Source of the DNA: Belnapia sp.
Lineage (GTDB): Bacteria; Pseudomonadota; Alphaproteobacteria; Acetobacterales; Acetobacteraceae
Direction of reading: 5' to 3'
Assembly (NCBI GenBank): GCA_028291445.1
Contig: JAQGIA010000284.1
Span: 1-15,642 of the forward strand
DNA: 15,642 nt
Shown one piece after another: positions 1 to 7,599 of the stretch; within the stretch, counting starts at the first letter, position 1; each line of letters starts with the position of its first letter. Under the pieces are notes generated by a model. The model was given only the letters and a program-made list of their open reading frames with translations, was not told where the DNA came from and ran no database searches. Both the position numbers and the translations under genes were made by a program.

Positions 1-2
1 TC

Positions 3-400
3 GCCCGCACCCAGGCGACCGACCCGCGCAGCCTGACCACCACCGAGCTGTTCGAGGCGGCGACCGTCAATGGCGCCCGCGCCCTCGGCCGCGAGGATAT
101 CGGGCGGCTGGCCACCGGCTGCCGCGCTGATTTCGTGCTGGTCGACATCACCCATCCGATGATGCGCCCGGCCCGCGACCCGATCCGCAGCCTCATCTAC
201 GCCGCCGGCGACCGCGCCTTGAAGGCCGTGTACGTCGATGGCCGGCAGGTCGTGAAGGATGGCGAGGTCCTCACCATGGATTACCGCGCCGCCGCCGAGC
301 ATCTGCACGAATCGCAGAAACGCATCGCCGAACAGGTGCCCAACCGCGACTGGGCGCATCGCAGCGCGGATAAGATCTCGCCGCCGAGCTTCCTCTGGAA

Positions 401-404
<4 letters not shown>
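3..404 (+). CDS. Amidohydrolase (chlorohydrolase / cytosine deaminase-like), 3' end only
   Basis: The reading frame is open from the left edge, so only the last 133 residues are present and the catalytic metal-binding barrel core lies upstream. The visible part has the usual tail of the metal-dependent amidohydrolase superfamily. A helix with [13 protein letters not shown] is followed by [17 protein letters not shown], the return to the small beta-sandwich, and then by [17 protein letters not shown], the last strands of that sandwich. These segments are typical of the ATZ/TRZ/SsnA and cytosine deaminase group, which deaminate or dechlorinate nitrogen heterocycles. The substrate cannot be read from this fragment. 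The stop overlaps the GTG start of the next ABC ATPase (GTGA at 401-404), so the genes are translationally coupled and the hydrolase may act on the compound the transporter imports. Family is fairly sure; substrate unknown. Confidence 0.8.
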
Positions 405-1389
<985 letters not shown>

Positions 1390-1393
<4 letters not shown>

Positions 1394-2451
1394 CGGCGCC
1401 CTTGCTGGAGGTGCGGGACCTCGCCAAGCATTGGCCGGTCCGGCGCGGCATGATCCTGGCCAAGCAGGTCGGCACCGTGCGGGCCGTCGATGGCCTCTCC
1501 TTCACGCTGAACCGTGGCGAGACCCTGGCCCTGGTCGGGGAGAGCGGCTGCGGCAAATCCACCACCGCCCGGCTGGTGCTGCGGTTGATCGAGCCCTCCG
1601 CCGGCACCGTCCGCATCAACGGTGCCGATATCACCGGCCTTTCCGCGCCCGCGCTGCGGCAGATGCGCCGCCAGGCCCAGATCATCTTCCAGGACCCCTA
1701 TGCCAGCCTGAACCCGCGGCTTTCGGTGGGCGAGGCCATCGCCGAGCCACTCATCGTCCATGGCATCGGCGACGCCGTCAGCCGCACCGCCCGGGTCCAT
1801 GAATTGCTGCGCCTGGTCGGCCTCGCCCCCTGGCAGGCCGAGCGCTTCCCGCATGAATTCAGCGGCGGCCAGCGCCAGCGCATCGGCATCGCCCGGGCGC
1901 TGGCGGTGCAGCCCGACCTCATCGTCTGCGACGAACCGGTCTCGGCCCTCGATGTCTCGATCCAGGCCCAGGTGGTGAACCTGCTGAAGGACCTGCAAGC
2001 GCGCTTCGGCCTCGCCTATCTGTTCATCGCGCATGATTTGGCGGTGGTGAAGCACATGGCCGACCGGGTGGCGGTGATGTACCTCGGCCGCATCATGGAA
2101 GTGGCGGATAAGCGCAGCCTGTTCGCCAATCCCCGCCACCCCTATACGCGGGCGCTGCTCGCCGCGATCCCGCATCCCGACCCGCGCCGCCGTGGCCGGG
2201 TGACGCCGCTGGGTGGCGACGTGCCGAGCCCGCTGAACCCGCCGCCGGGCTGCCGCTTCCATACCCGCTGCCCGTTGGCGCAGCAGGTCTGCCGGGAGGT
2301 CGAGCCGCCGGATGTGGCGATCGGGCCGGGGCACCACAGCGCCTGCCACTTCGCGCAGGAGCTGCCGCCGGCGGGGCATGATTTCAGCGGCGGGCTGACG
2401 CCGGTGGCGGCACGGCGGTTGGCGTTGTTCGCAGAGAGGAGCGGAGGCTAG
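1390..2451 (+). CDS. dppF: Peptide/nickel-class ABC transporter ATP-binding protein, DppF-like
   Basis: This 353-residue protein is the second ATPase of the same importer and should pair with the upstream DppD-like subunit as a heterodimer. Walker A GESGCGKS is at residues 50-57, the Q-loop at [11 protein letters not shown] (99-109), the signature FSGGQRQR at 157-164, Walker B LIVCDEP at 177-183 and the H-loop in IAHDL (His215). The C-terminal oligopeptide-transporter domain again carries the GCRFHTRC...C...HHSAC cysteine pattern. The frame is open 105 nt further upstream, but the ATG at 1390 is preferred: it overlaps the dppD stop (ATGA) and starts [11 protein letters not shown], the normal N terminus of the family. 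It is the last gene of its operon, with a hairpin 24 nt after the stop. Family assignment is secure; the substrate is not known. Confidence 0.93.
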
Positions 2452-2474
2452 GGGCAGGGCAGGGGCGTTGCTTT

Positions 2475-2504
2475 GCACCGGAGCCAAGGGCTTAGCTCCG
2501 GTGC
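2475..2504. terminator. Perfect hairpin between convergent genes, possible bidirectional terminator
   Basis: The arms GCACCGGAGC (2475-2484) and GCTCCGGTGC (2495-2504) are exact reverse complements around a 10-nt loop. The hairpin lies in the 63-nt gap between the ends of dppF (+) and the lipoprotein gene (-). Neither strand has a run of T after the stem, so it is not a canonical intrinsic terminator, but position and symmetry suit transcript ending or 3' end protection for both genes. Confidence 0.6.
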
Positions 2505-2514
2505 CATCCTTCGG

Positions 2515-3120
2515 TCAGCCGCTGATTCTTGCCGCGACACGAAGTTGCTCGAGCCGCGTCAGCTCGGCGTCGCGTTCGGTTTCAAGGTCGCTCACCCGCG
2601 CGTCGCACTGCAGCTTGTTGTCGGTGCCGCATTGGCCCCGGACCAGTCCGAGCCGTTCTTGGAAATTCCGCCGCACTCCTGCCACCTGATCGAGGAATGC
2701 CGCGTCGCGCCCCTGCTCGGTGCCAAAGGCTTCCGCCGGCAAATTAACCATTACCGTCTCCGGATAGCGGCCCATTGCACCGGACGCCGCATCGACGACG
2801 ATGCCGATGACGCCGCCGAGCAGAATATTACCCAAAGTCGCTGCCTGGAATTGCGAGGGCAAAGGGGTCACACCTGCGGAATAGCCGGGTTTAGTGCAGC
2901 GCACGCTGATGTCCCGAACCGACTTACTGACCTGCACAGTGCCTGGCGTCGGATTGACCACGCCGACTATCGCCCCCTCGCGTTGCAGGGCACAGGATGC
3001 GGTCGCTGGTTCCGAAATCACCGAGATGCCCTGAGTGGAGCCAGTGGTGATCGTTGCGCAGCCCGGCATCAAACCGGCAAGAAGAAATACACCCATAAGG
3101 CGTGGAATAAATACGGGCAT
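2515..3120 (-). CDS. Small lipoprotein with PEGA-like N-terminal region, function unknown
   Basis: The 201-residue product starts with a short signal peptide ending in a lipobox-like LMPGC, with Cys21 as the lipidation site, so it is probably anchored in the outer membrane or periplasmic face. The next segment (about 28-80: GISVISEPATASCAL, then GTVQVSKSVRDISVRCTKPGY) resembles PEGA-type beta modules found in a family of uncharacterised proteobacterial lipoproteins. A glycine-rich hydrophobic stretch follows (NILLGGVIGIVVDAASG), and the C-terminal third is charged, helical and contains a Cys pair (CGTDNKLQC). The start is supported by AGAGGA four nt before the ATG. GC content is visibly lower than in neighbouring genes (about 58 percent over three lines I counted). 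No enzyme motif is present. Real gene likely; role not known. Confidence 0.75.
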   Translation of the reverse strand: MPVFIPRLMGVFLLAGLMPGCATITTGSTQGISVISEPATASCALQREGAIVGVVNPTPGTVQVSKSVRDISVRCTKPGYSAGVTPLPSQFQAATLGNILLGGVIGIVVDAASGAMGRYPETVMVNLPAEAFGTEQGRDAAFLDQVAGVRRNFQERLGLVRGQCGTDNKLQCDARVSDLETERDAELTRLEQLRVAARISG

Positions 3121-3124
3121 TAAG

Positions 3125-3130
3125 TCCTCT
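3125..3130 (-). promoter_or_regulatory. Ribosome binding site of the lipoprotein gene
   Basis: On the - strand AGAGGA lies four nt before the ATG at 3120. It supports this start and this gene over the overlapping + strand frame. Confidence 0.6.
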
Positions 3131-3184
3131 TAAGTTACGTAGATATGTATACGAGTGGTTGTTCGGCAACAAATAGCGGCCACA

Positions 3185-3200
3185 GCCGAATTAATTCGGC
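3185..3200. promoter_or_regulatory. 16-bp perfect palindrome, candidate operator
   Basis: GCCGAATT followed directly by AATTCGGC forms an uninterrupted dyad. It lies 65 nt upstream of the lipoprotein start and about 245 nt upstream of the dehydrogenase start, inside the shared divergent promoter region. A dyad of this length without a loop fits a dimeric repressor or activator site better than an RNA hairpin. Which regulator binds is unknown. Confidence 0.45.
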
Positions 3201-3429
3201 CCCAAAGCCCAGCAATCATTACGCAATCATCGCCACGAATATTTCTTATTTCATATATTGCGACCATGCAACTAAAATCGGATGCCATCGGTTTGGATGC
3301 AGCCTGGGGTCGTTTTGATTTAAGCCGTGAAGCCGGCACGAACTATTCTGTGCCGAAGGATAGGCTTCCTGTCCGTCGCCAACCTTCCTTCCCCGCCCCA
3401 CCCCGCCTATCCTCCGCCCCAAACCCCCA

Positions 3430-3437
3430 GGGGAGGA
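3430..3437 (+). promoter_or_regulatory. Strong ribosome binding site that sets the Fe-ADH start
   Basis: GGGGAGGA sits eight nt before the ATG at 3446. This near-ideal Shine-Dalgarno sequence fixes the start there, not at the upstream in-frame codon at 3155. Confidence 0.8.
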
Positions 3438-3445
3438 CCCACCCA

Positions 3446-4615
3446 ATGACCGCCACCATCGTCTCGCCGCGCCTCATGCGCATCGGCGGCGGCGCCGTCG
3501 CCCAGGCTGCCGAGGTTCTCCGCCTCCTCAACCTCTCTCGTCCGCTGATCGTCACAGACCCCTGGATGCTCTCCTCCGGCACCCTCGACCGCGCCCTGCT
3601 CGCCCCGCTCCGCGCTGCCGGCATCGTCTTCGCCGTCTTCGCCGATACCGTCCCGGACCCGACCGATACCGTCGTCGAGGCCGGCGCCGCCGTGCTCAAA
3701 TGCTGCGACCATGCTGGCCTCATCGGCTTCGGCGGCGGCAGCCCGATGGATACCGCCAAGGCCATGGCCATCCTCGCCGCCGCGCCCCCAGGGGTGAAGA
3801 TGCGCAGCTTCAAGGTCCCGGCCCAGGCCGACCACGGGCTGGTCCCCATTCTCTGCATCCCGACCACCGCCGGCACCGGCTCCGAGGCGACGCGCTTCAC
3901 CGTCATCACCGACACCGAAACCGACGAGAAGATGCTCATCGCCGGCCTCGGCGCCCTGCCGCTCGCCGCCATCGTCGATTACGAGCTCACCTTCAGTGTT
4001 CCCCAACGCACCACCGCCGATACCGGCATCGACAGCCTGACCCATGCGCTGGAGGCCTATGTCTCGAAGCGCGCCAATCCGCATGCCGACAGCCTGGCGC
4101 TTTCCGCCATGCAACTCATCGGCCGCCATCTCCGGCCCGCCTACCACCAGCCAGACAACGCCATGGCGCGGGAGGCGATGATGCTCGGCGCCATGCAGGC
4201 GGGCCTTGCCTTCTCCAATTCCTCGGTCGCGCTGGTGCATGGCATGTCGCGCCCGATCGGCGCGCATTTCCATGTCCCGCACGGCCTCTCCAACGCCATG
4301 CTGCTGCCCGTCGTCACCGAATTCGGCCTGAGCGAGGCGCTGCCGCGCTATGCCGAGGCGGCGCGGGCCATCGGCGTCGCCACGCGGGAGGATACCGATG
4401 CCGATGCCGGCTCGAAGCTGCTGGAAGAACTCCGCGCCCTGAACAAGGAACTCGGCGTGCCGACGCCGAAGGACTACGGCATCGGCGACAATCGCTGGGA
4501 AGGCCTGCTGCCGCTGATGGCGCAGCAGGCGCTGGCCTCCGGCAGCCCCGCCAACAACCCACGGGTGCCGAGCGAGGCGGAGATCATCGACCTCTACCGC
4601 CGCGCCTATGCCTGA
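3446..4615 (+). CDS. Iron-containing (group III) alcohol dehydrogenase
   Basis: The 389-residue protein is full length for the Fe-ADH family, NAD(P)-dependent cytosolic enzymes that interconvert alcohols and aldehydes or ketones. The nucleotide-binding GGGSPMDTAKA is at 96-106 and PTTAGTGSEATRF at 139-151. The metal ligands expected from E. coli FucO (Asp196, His200, His263, His277) match Asp196, His200, His265 and His279 here, in GIDSLTHALEAY, VHGMSRP and PHGLSNA. The residue equivalent to FucO His267 is Arg269, a change I believe is shared by a subgroup of the family. The start follows a strong ribosome binding site. The gene stands alone with its own upstream region, and possible RNA structures follow the stop. 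Substrate is not predictable; 1,3-diol, hydroxybutyrate and simple alcohol dehydrogenases all belong to this fold. Confidence 0.92.
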   Translation: MTATIVSPRLMRIGGGAVAQAAEVLRLLNLSRPLIVTDPWMLSSGTLDRALLAPLRAAGIVFAVFADTVPDPTDTVVEAGAAVLKCCDHAGLIGFGGGSPMDTAKAMAILAAAPPGVKMRSFKVPAQADHGLVPILCIPTTAGTGSEATRFTVITDTETDEKMLIAGLGALPLAAIVDYELTFSVPQRTTADTGIDSLTHALEAYVSKRANPHADSLALSAMQLIGRHLRPAYHQPDNAMAREAMMLGAMQAGLAFSNSSVALVHGMSRPIGAHFHVPHGLSNAMLLPVVTEFGLSEALPRYAEAARAIGVATREDTDADAGSKLLEELRALNKELGVPTPKDYGIGDNRWEGLLPLMAQQALASGSPANNPRVPSEAEIIDLYRRAYA

Positions 4616-4616
4616 A

Positions 4617-4684
4617 GCCCGGTCTGCCCAAAGCACGGTTGCGCCGATTCATTGATCCTCATACCGCACTGCGGTAAACCGGGC
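4617..4684 (+). terminator. Nested inverted repeats after the Fe-ADH stop
   Basis: GCCCGGT (4617-4623) is the reverse complement of ACCGGGC (4678-4684). Between them TACCGCA (4662-4668) and TGCGGTA (4670-4676) form a second dyad around one base. In RNA this could fold as an outer 7-bp stem around an inner short hairpin directly after the dehydrogenase gene. No T run follows, so termination is only a possibility; the inner dyad could instead be a protein site for the next gene. Confidence 0.35.
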
Positions 4685-4758
4685 GGTAGCACACGCATCG
4701 CCGCAGGACCGCGGGGATTGCCGGCCCGGCTGCCGTCTCGGCGGAGCCGCCGGCGAAT

Positions 4759-4764
4759 AGGGGA
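4759..4764 (+). promoter_or_regulatory. Ribosome binding site of the coiled-coil gene
   Basis: AGGGGA lies four nt before the ATG at 4769. It favours this start over the earlier in-frame codon at 4652, whose added residues look like translated intergenic DNA. Confidence 0.6.
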
Positions 4765-4768
4765 TTCC

Positions 4769-5308
4769 ATGAGCGAATCGAATGCAGCGTCATCCCGCGA
4801 AGCCGCCCTGCAGGACGCCAAGCGCCAGCGCGAAATCTTCGCCGCCGAGCAGCGAGCGCTGGGCAATGTCAATGTCAGCGGCTGGATCCCGAAGGATATG
4901 GTGCCCGGGGTGCGCAGGCTGCTCGATGGCATCAGCGCCGGCGACACCAGCTTCCTGCCGGAGCGGGTCGCCGAGCTGGAGGCCGAGCTGGACCAGCTTC
5001 GCGAGGCCGGGCCCGAGCTGGCGCGGCTGCGTCAGACCCTGGATCTGGCCGAGCGGGAGGTCGAGCGGCGCCAGGACCAGCTGACCAGGGTCCAGCAGGA
5101 ACTGGCCGCCAGCCAGGCGGGGTTCGCCGCGGCGCAGGCCGAGGCAATGGCGGCGGCGGAACAACTGGCTGCGGAAACCCAGCGCCGCAGCCTGCTGGAA
5201 AGCCAGGTCGCCGATGCGGTGGCCGAGCTTGCCGGCCTGCGGGAAACCGCTGCGCGGCTTGGCCAGTCCGGCCTGCGCCCGATGTTGGCTCGGCTGCTGC
5301 TGCCCTGA
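4769..5308 (+). CDS. Coiled-coil protein of unknown function
   Basis: I do not recognise this 179-residue protein. The first 70 residues are mixed, with a distinctive GNVNVSGWIPKDMVPGVRRLLDG segment split by a Trp-Ile-Pro turn. Residues from about 70 to 165 are an almost unbroken heptad-like run rich in Glu, Gln, Ala, Leu and Arg (VAELEAELDQLREA, then DLAEREVERRQDQL), so a long coiled coil is very likely. There is no signal peptide and no membrane segment, so it is probably cytoplasmic. It ends with a short hydrophobic LRPMLARLLLP tail. The gene converges on the EAL gene with only 15 nt between stops. High-GC codon use matches its neighbours. A structural or scaffold role is possible but not shown. 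Confidence 0.7.
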   Translation: MSESNAASSREAALQDAKRQREIFAAEQRALGNVNVSGWIPKDMVPGVRRLLDGISAGDTSFLPERVAELEAELDQLREAGPELARLRQTLDLAEREVERRQDQLTRVQQELAASQAGFAAAQAEAMAAAEQLAAETQRRSLLESQVADAVAELAGLRETAARLGQSGLRPMLARLLLP

Positions 5309-5323
5309 ACCGACCCGTTTGGT

Positions 5324-6184
5324 CTAGCCCTCGACGGCGGTCTCGGCCATCCGGCCGGAGCGCCAGCTACTCCACCAGGCATGGAGTTCGCCCGCCGGCA
5401 TCGGCCGGCTGATCATATAGCCCTGGGCATGGTGGACACCGAGGCGGCGCACCGCCGCCCAGATCCGTGCATCCGAAACCCCCTCGGCGATCACGTATTG
5501 GCCGGCCGCCTCGGCCAGCCGCACCAGGCGCTTCACCTCGTGCCGCGCCTGGGCTTCGTCCGGCAGCCGCTCCACCAGCGAGCGGTCGAGCTTGAAGGCG
5601 CCGAAGGGCAGGCCGAGCAGCCAGGCGCGATCGTCCCCCAGGATGAGGTCGTCCAGCATCACCCGATGCCCGGCCCGGCGGATGCGCAGCAGGGCGCGGC
5701 GCAGGGTCGAGCGGTCCCTGACTTCGGTCGTCTCGGTCAGCTCCAACGCCAATTGGCCGGGTGGCAGGCCGCCGGCCCGCAGCACCTGATGCAGCCAGGC
5801 CGGCAGATCCGGCGCCAGCAGCTGGCCCAGCGGCAGGTTGATGGAGACGCGCAGCCGCAGCCGCTGCCACAAGGGTGCGACCTCGGCCGCCGCCTGATGG
5901 GCGACCCGCATCGAGAGCGCGCGCACCAGGCCGGCGCTTTCCGCCAATGGCACGAAACGGTCGGGCGACATCGGCTTGGGTACCCGCTGCCAGCGCGCCA
6001 AGGCCTCGACCATGACGGGGCGACGGTCCGCCAGCCGCACCACCGGCTGGTAATGCACCACGACTTCGCCGTTGCGCAGGCCGGCGGCCAGCGCCTTGGC
6101 ATCCTGCAGCCGCTGGCTCTCAATGGTCAGGTGGCGCTCGATGGTCAGGCTGGTCGGCGCCGGCGGTGGGATCCCTGCATCCAT
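5324..6184 (-). CDS. Stand-alone EAL-domain protein with divergent loop 6
   Basis: Nearly all of this 286-residue protein is one EAL domain, the c-di-GMP phosphodiesterase fold; there is no GGDEF, sensor domain, signal peptide or membrane helix. Seen motifs are VEALARW (Glu60), SINLP (Asn116), ELTET (Glu148, Glu151), LDD (Asp178, Asp179), KLDRSLV (Lys198), IAEGV (Glu234) and AQGY (Gln254), which retain the metal and substrate residues known from RocR-type enzymes. Loop 6, normally DFGTGYSSL after the first Asp, reads DLILGDDRAWLL here and the spacing to the Lys is one residue shorter. The second Glu of the usual EGVE is Ser. Family knowledge says loop 6 positions catalytic residues and the dimer interface, so activity may be weak or lost. 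It is transcribed alone, toward the coiled-coil gene. Confidence 0.87.
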   Translation of the reverse strand: MDAGIPPPAPTSLTIERHLTIESQRLQDAKALAAGLRNGEVVVHYQPVVRLADRRPVMVEALARWQRVPKPMSPDRFVPLAESAGLVRALSMRVAHQAAAEVAPLWQRLRLRVSINLPLGQLLAPDLPAWLHQVLRAGGLPPGQLALELTETTEVRDRSTLRRALLRIRRAGHRVMLDDLILGDDRAWLLGLPFGAFKLDRSLVERLPDEAQARHEVKRLVRLAEAAGQYVIAEGVSDARIWAAVRRLGVHHAQGYMISRPMPAGELHAWWSSWRSGRMAETAVEG

Positions 6185-6559
6185 TATCCATGCTCCGCTG
6201 ACGCCATGGTCGTGCCGAATCGAACCGGGTCACCGGAGATGTCTCTGCAGGTCGCTGCCGATGCGATCGGGCCGGATAAAGGCCCCACGGCCGGTCGGGA
6301 CATCACCATGACAACGAGCAACCTTGCCGATCGTTCAGCAGCCGGCCAAAAAAGATCTGCTTGGCCTCAATCAAATGCAGGAAGCGCGGGTAATGCCCAG
6401 GATATGGCACGATCGGAACGGTACAGCAGTCTCATAATGCGCATAACCGCACATTAGGCACCTTACCTCAGGCCTGCTACTGAAATTTTAGATAATCTTG
6501 CTGTTTTACGAGACAATGGTTAAAAAACTGAGTGCTGGGCCTGGGGCCGGGAAGCGGCT
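6185..6559. other. Intergenic region upstream of the EAL gene
   Basis: This 375-nt stretch lies between the start of the EAL gene and the end of the Bug-family gene, both on the - strand. The half next to the EAL gene is moderately GC-rich. The part at 6481-6530 is AT-rich (14 of 50 bases are G or C by hand count) and includes a six-A run at 6522-6527, which reads as TTTTTT on the - strand about 35 nt after the Bug gene stop. Only weak stems precede that run, so a terminator is uncertain. The EAL promoter should be in this stretch but I cannot place it. No gene or RNA is recognisable. Confidence 0.4.
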
Positions 6560-7597
6560 TCAGTCGCGCCGGGCCACCCAGGGATCGATTGTCCAACGAT
6601 TGGCGAGCTCCGTGGCACTCCGCCGCAGCAGGGGCGTCCAGAGCGTTGGGCCGAGAAAGCTCGGCACATAACCCTGGTCCTCCGCCTGGGCGGCGAATTC
6701 GGGGTCGCCCGTCGCGGCGCGCAAGGCGCGGACCAATGGCTCGGTCCGCTCTGGCGGCACGCCGGCCGGCAGGACGAAGCCGCGATGCGCGGTCAGCACC
6801 AGCGGGATGCCCTGCTCGCGCAGGGTCGGCACCTCCGGCAGCAGCGGGCTGCGCAGGGCTTGGGCGATGCCGAGGCCCGCCAGCCGGCCGTCGCGCAGCG
6901 CCGCGATGGCCTGCGGCGCGGCCAGCATGGCGCAGGGGATATTGCCGGCCATCACCGCTTCCCGCGCCGCGGCGGCATTGGCGAAGGCGAGCAGGCCGAG
7001 CGGCAGCGCCAGGCCAAGCGCAACCCCGGCCAGCTGTGCCGCACTGCCCTGCGGTGGGGTGCCGAGCGTGGCCCGCGCCGCCAGCCCGCGCAGCGTCGCC
7101 AGCTCGCGCAGCATCGCCAGATCCGGCACGGTGCCGGGATGGCCGACCAGCACCAGCGGCTCCTCCGCCACCGCCGCGAGGAAATCGAGCCGTGGCAACA
7201 GCGCGGTTGCATCGGCCTCGACCAGCCGGGCCAGCAACTGCGGCGTGGCGACGCTGCCGATCAGCCTGCCATCCGGCGGGGCCTCGGCCATGGCACGGGC
7301 GGCGGCCAGCCCACCCTCGCCGGGCAGGTTGCGGATGCCGATGACGGCATGCGGCCAGTGGCGTTCGAGGAAGGGCGCGAAGGACCGGGTCCAGCTATCC
7401 GGCCCACTGCCCGGCGCCGCGCCGACCAGCAGGGTGACGGATCCGGCCCTCGCCGAAGCCTGGCCTCCTTGAGACTGGCCTGCTTGAGACTGGCCCCCTT
7501 GAGATGGGCCCCCCTGAACCTGGCCCTGCGCCCGTCCCGCGGCGGCGGGCGTCGCCGCCAGCGCCGCCAGCAAGCCGCGGCGACCGGCGCCCGGCAT
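6560..7597 (-). CDS. Bug/TctC-family periplasmic solute-binding protein
   Basis: The 345-residue protein belongs to the tripartite tricarboxylate transporter receptor (Bug) family, which binds small carboxylates and related solutes in the periplasm. An Arg-Arg-containing hydrophobic signal (GRRGLLAALAATPAAAGRAQ, 5-24) suggests Sec or Tat export. Family features are LLVGAAPGSGPDSWTR (56-71), IGIRNLPGEGGLAAARAMA, the PDG turn, and the late PEVPTLREQGIPL with FVLPAGVPPE. Between signal and mature domain there is an unusual low-complexity linker (residues 27-46) made of four 5-residue units coded by a 15-bp tandem repeat. The ATG lies 2 nt after the secDF stop, so the two are probably co-transcribed. 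No TctA or TctB membrane partner is in the window, common for this often-orphan family. The ligand is unknown. Confidence 0.87.
   Translation of the reverse strand: MPGAGRRGLLAALAATPAAAGRAQGQVQGGPSQGGQSQAGQSQGGQASARAGSVTLLVGAAPGSGPDSWTRSFAPFLERHWPHAVIGIRNLPGEGGLAAARAMAEAPPDGRLIGSVATPQLLARLVEADATALLPRLDFLAAVAEEPLVLVGHPGTVPDLAMLRELATLRGLAARATLGTPPQGSAAQLAGVALGLALPLGLLAFANAAAAREAVMAGNIPCAMLAAPQAIAALRDGRLAGLGIAQALRSPLLPEVPTLREQGIPLVLTAHRGFVLPAGVPPERTEPLVRALRAATGDPEFAAQAEDQGYVPSFLGPTLWTPLLRRSATELANRWTIDPWVARRD
7460..7519 (-). repeat. Four 15-bp tandem units coding a Ser/Gln/Gly linker
   Basis: Four imperfect 15-bp units start at 7460, 7475, 7490 and 7505. The first three differ only at two positions (CTGGCCTCCTTGAGA, CTGGCCTGCTTGAGA, CTGGCCCCCTTGAGA); the fourth is more diverged. 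On the coding strand they give VQGGP, SQGGQ, SQAGQ and SQGGQ. Being a multiple of three, gain or loss of units would lengthen or shorten the linker without frameshift. Confidence 0.9.
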
Positions 7598-7599
7598 GC

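Larger units (their letters stand above)
3121..3445. other. AT-richer divergent intergenic region
   Basis: This 325-nt gap separates the divergent lipoprotein (-) and alcohol dehydrogenase (+) genes and must hold both promoters. By hand count 78 of the 180 bases from 3121 to 3300 are G or C (about 43 percent), far below the flanking genes. It contains a 16-bp palindrome (listed separately), a TATATT hexamer at about 3255 that could be a -10 element without a clear -35, and a small TTGTT/AACAA inverted repeat near 3160-3172. I see no convincing gene in it. The dehydrogenase frame is open back to 3155, but that extension has no family resemblance. Confidence 0.55.

Noticed and set aside
2473..3123. 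216-residue + strand open frame opposite the lipoprotein gene
   Set aside because: The - strand reading has a signal peptide, lipobox and ribosome binding site; the + reading has no good start signal or motif.
3155..3445. In-frame N-terminal extension of the Fe-ADH
   Set aside because: The family starts near MTATIVSPRLMRIGGG, and a strong ribosome binding site precedes the ATG at 3446.
5381..6457. 358-residue + strand open frame opposite the EAL gene
   Set aside because: The EAL motifs are all on the - strand; this frame has no recognisable domain.
6532..7344. 270-residue + strand open frame opposite the Bug gene
   Set aside because: Composition is almost only Arg, Ala, Pro and Gly, typical of an antisense frame in GC-rich DNA.
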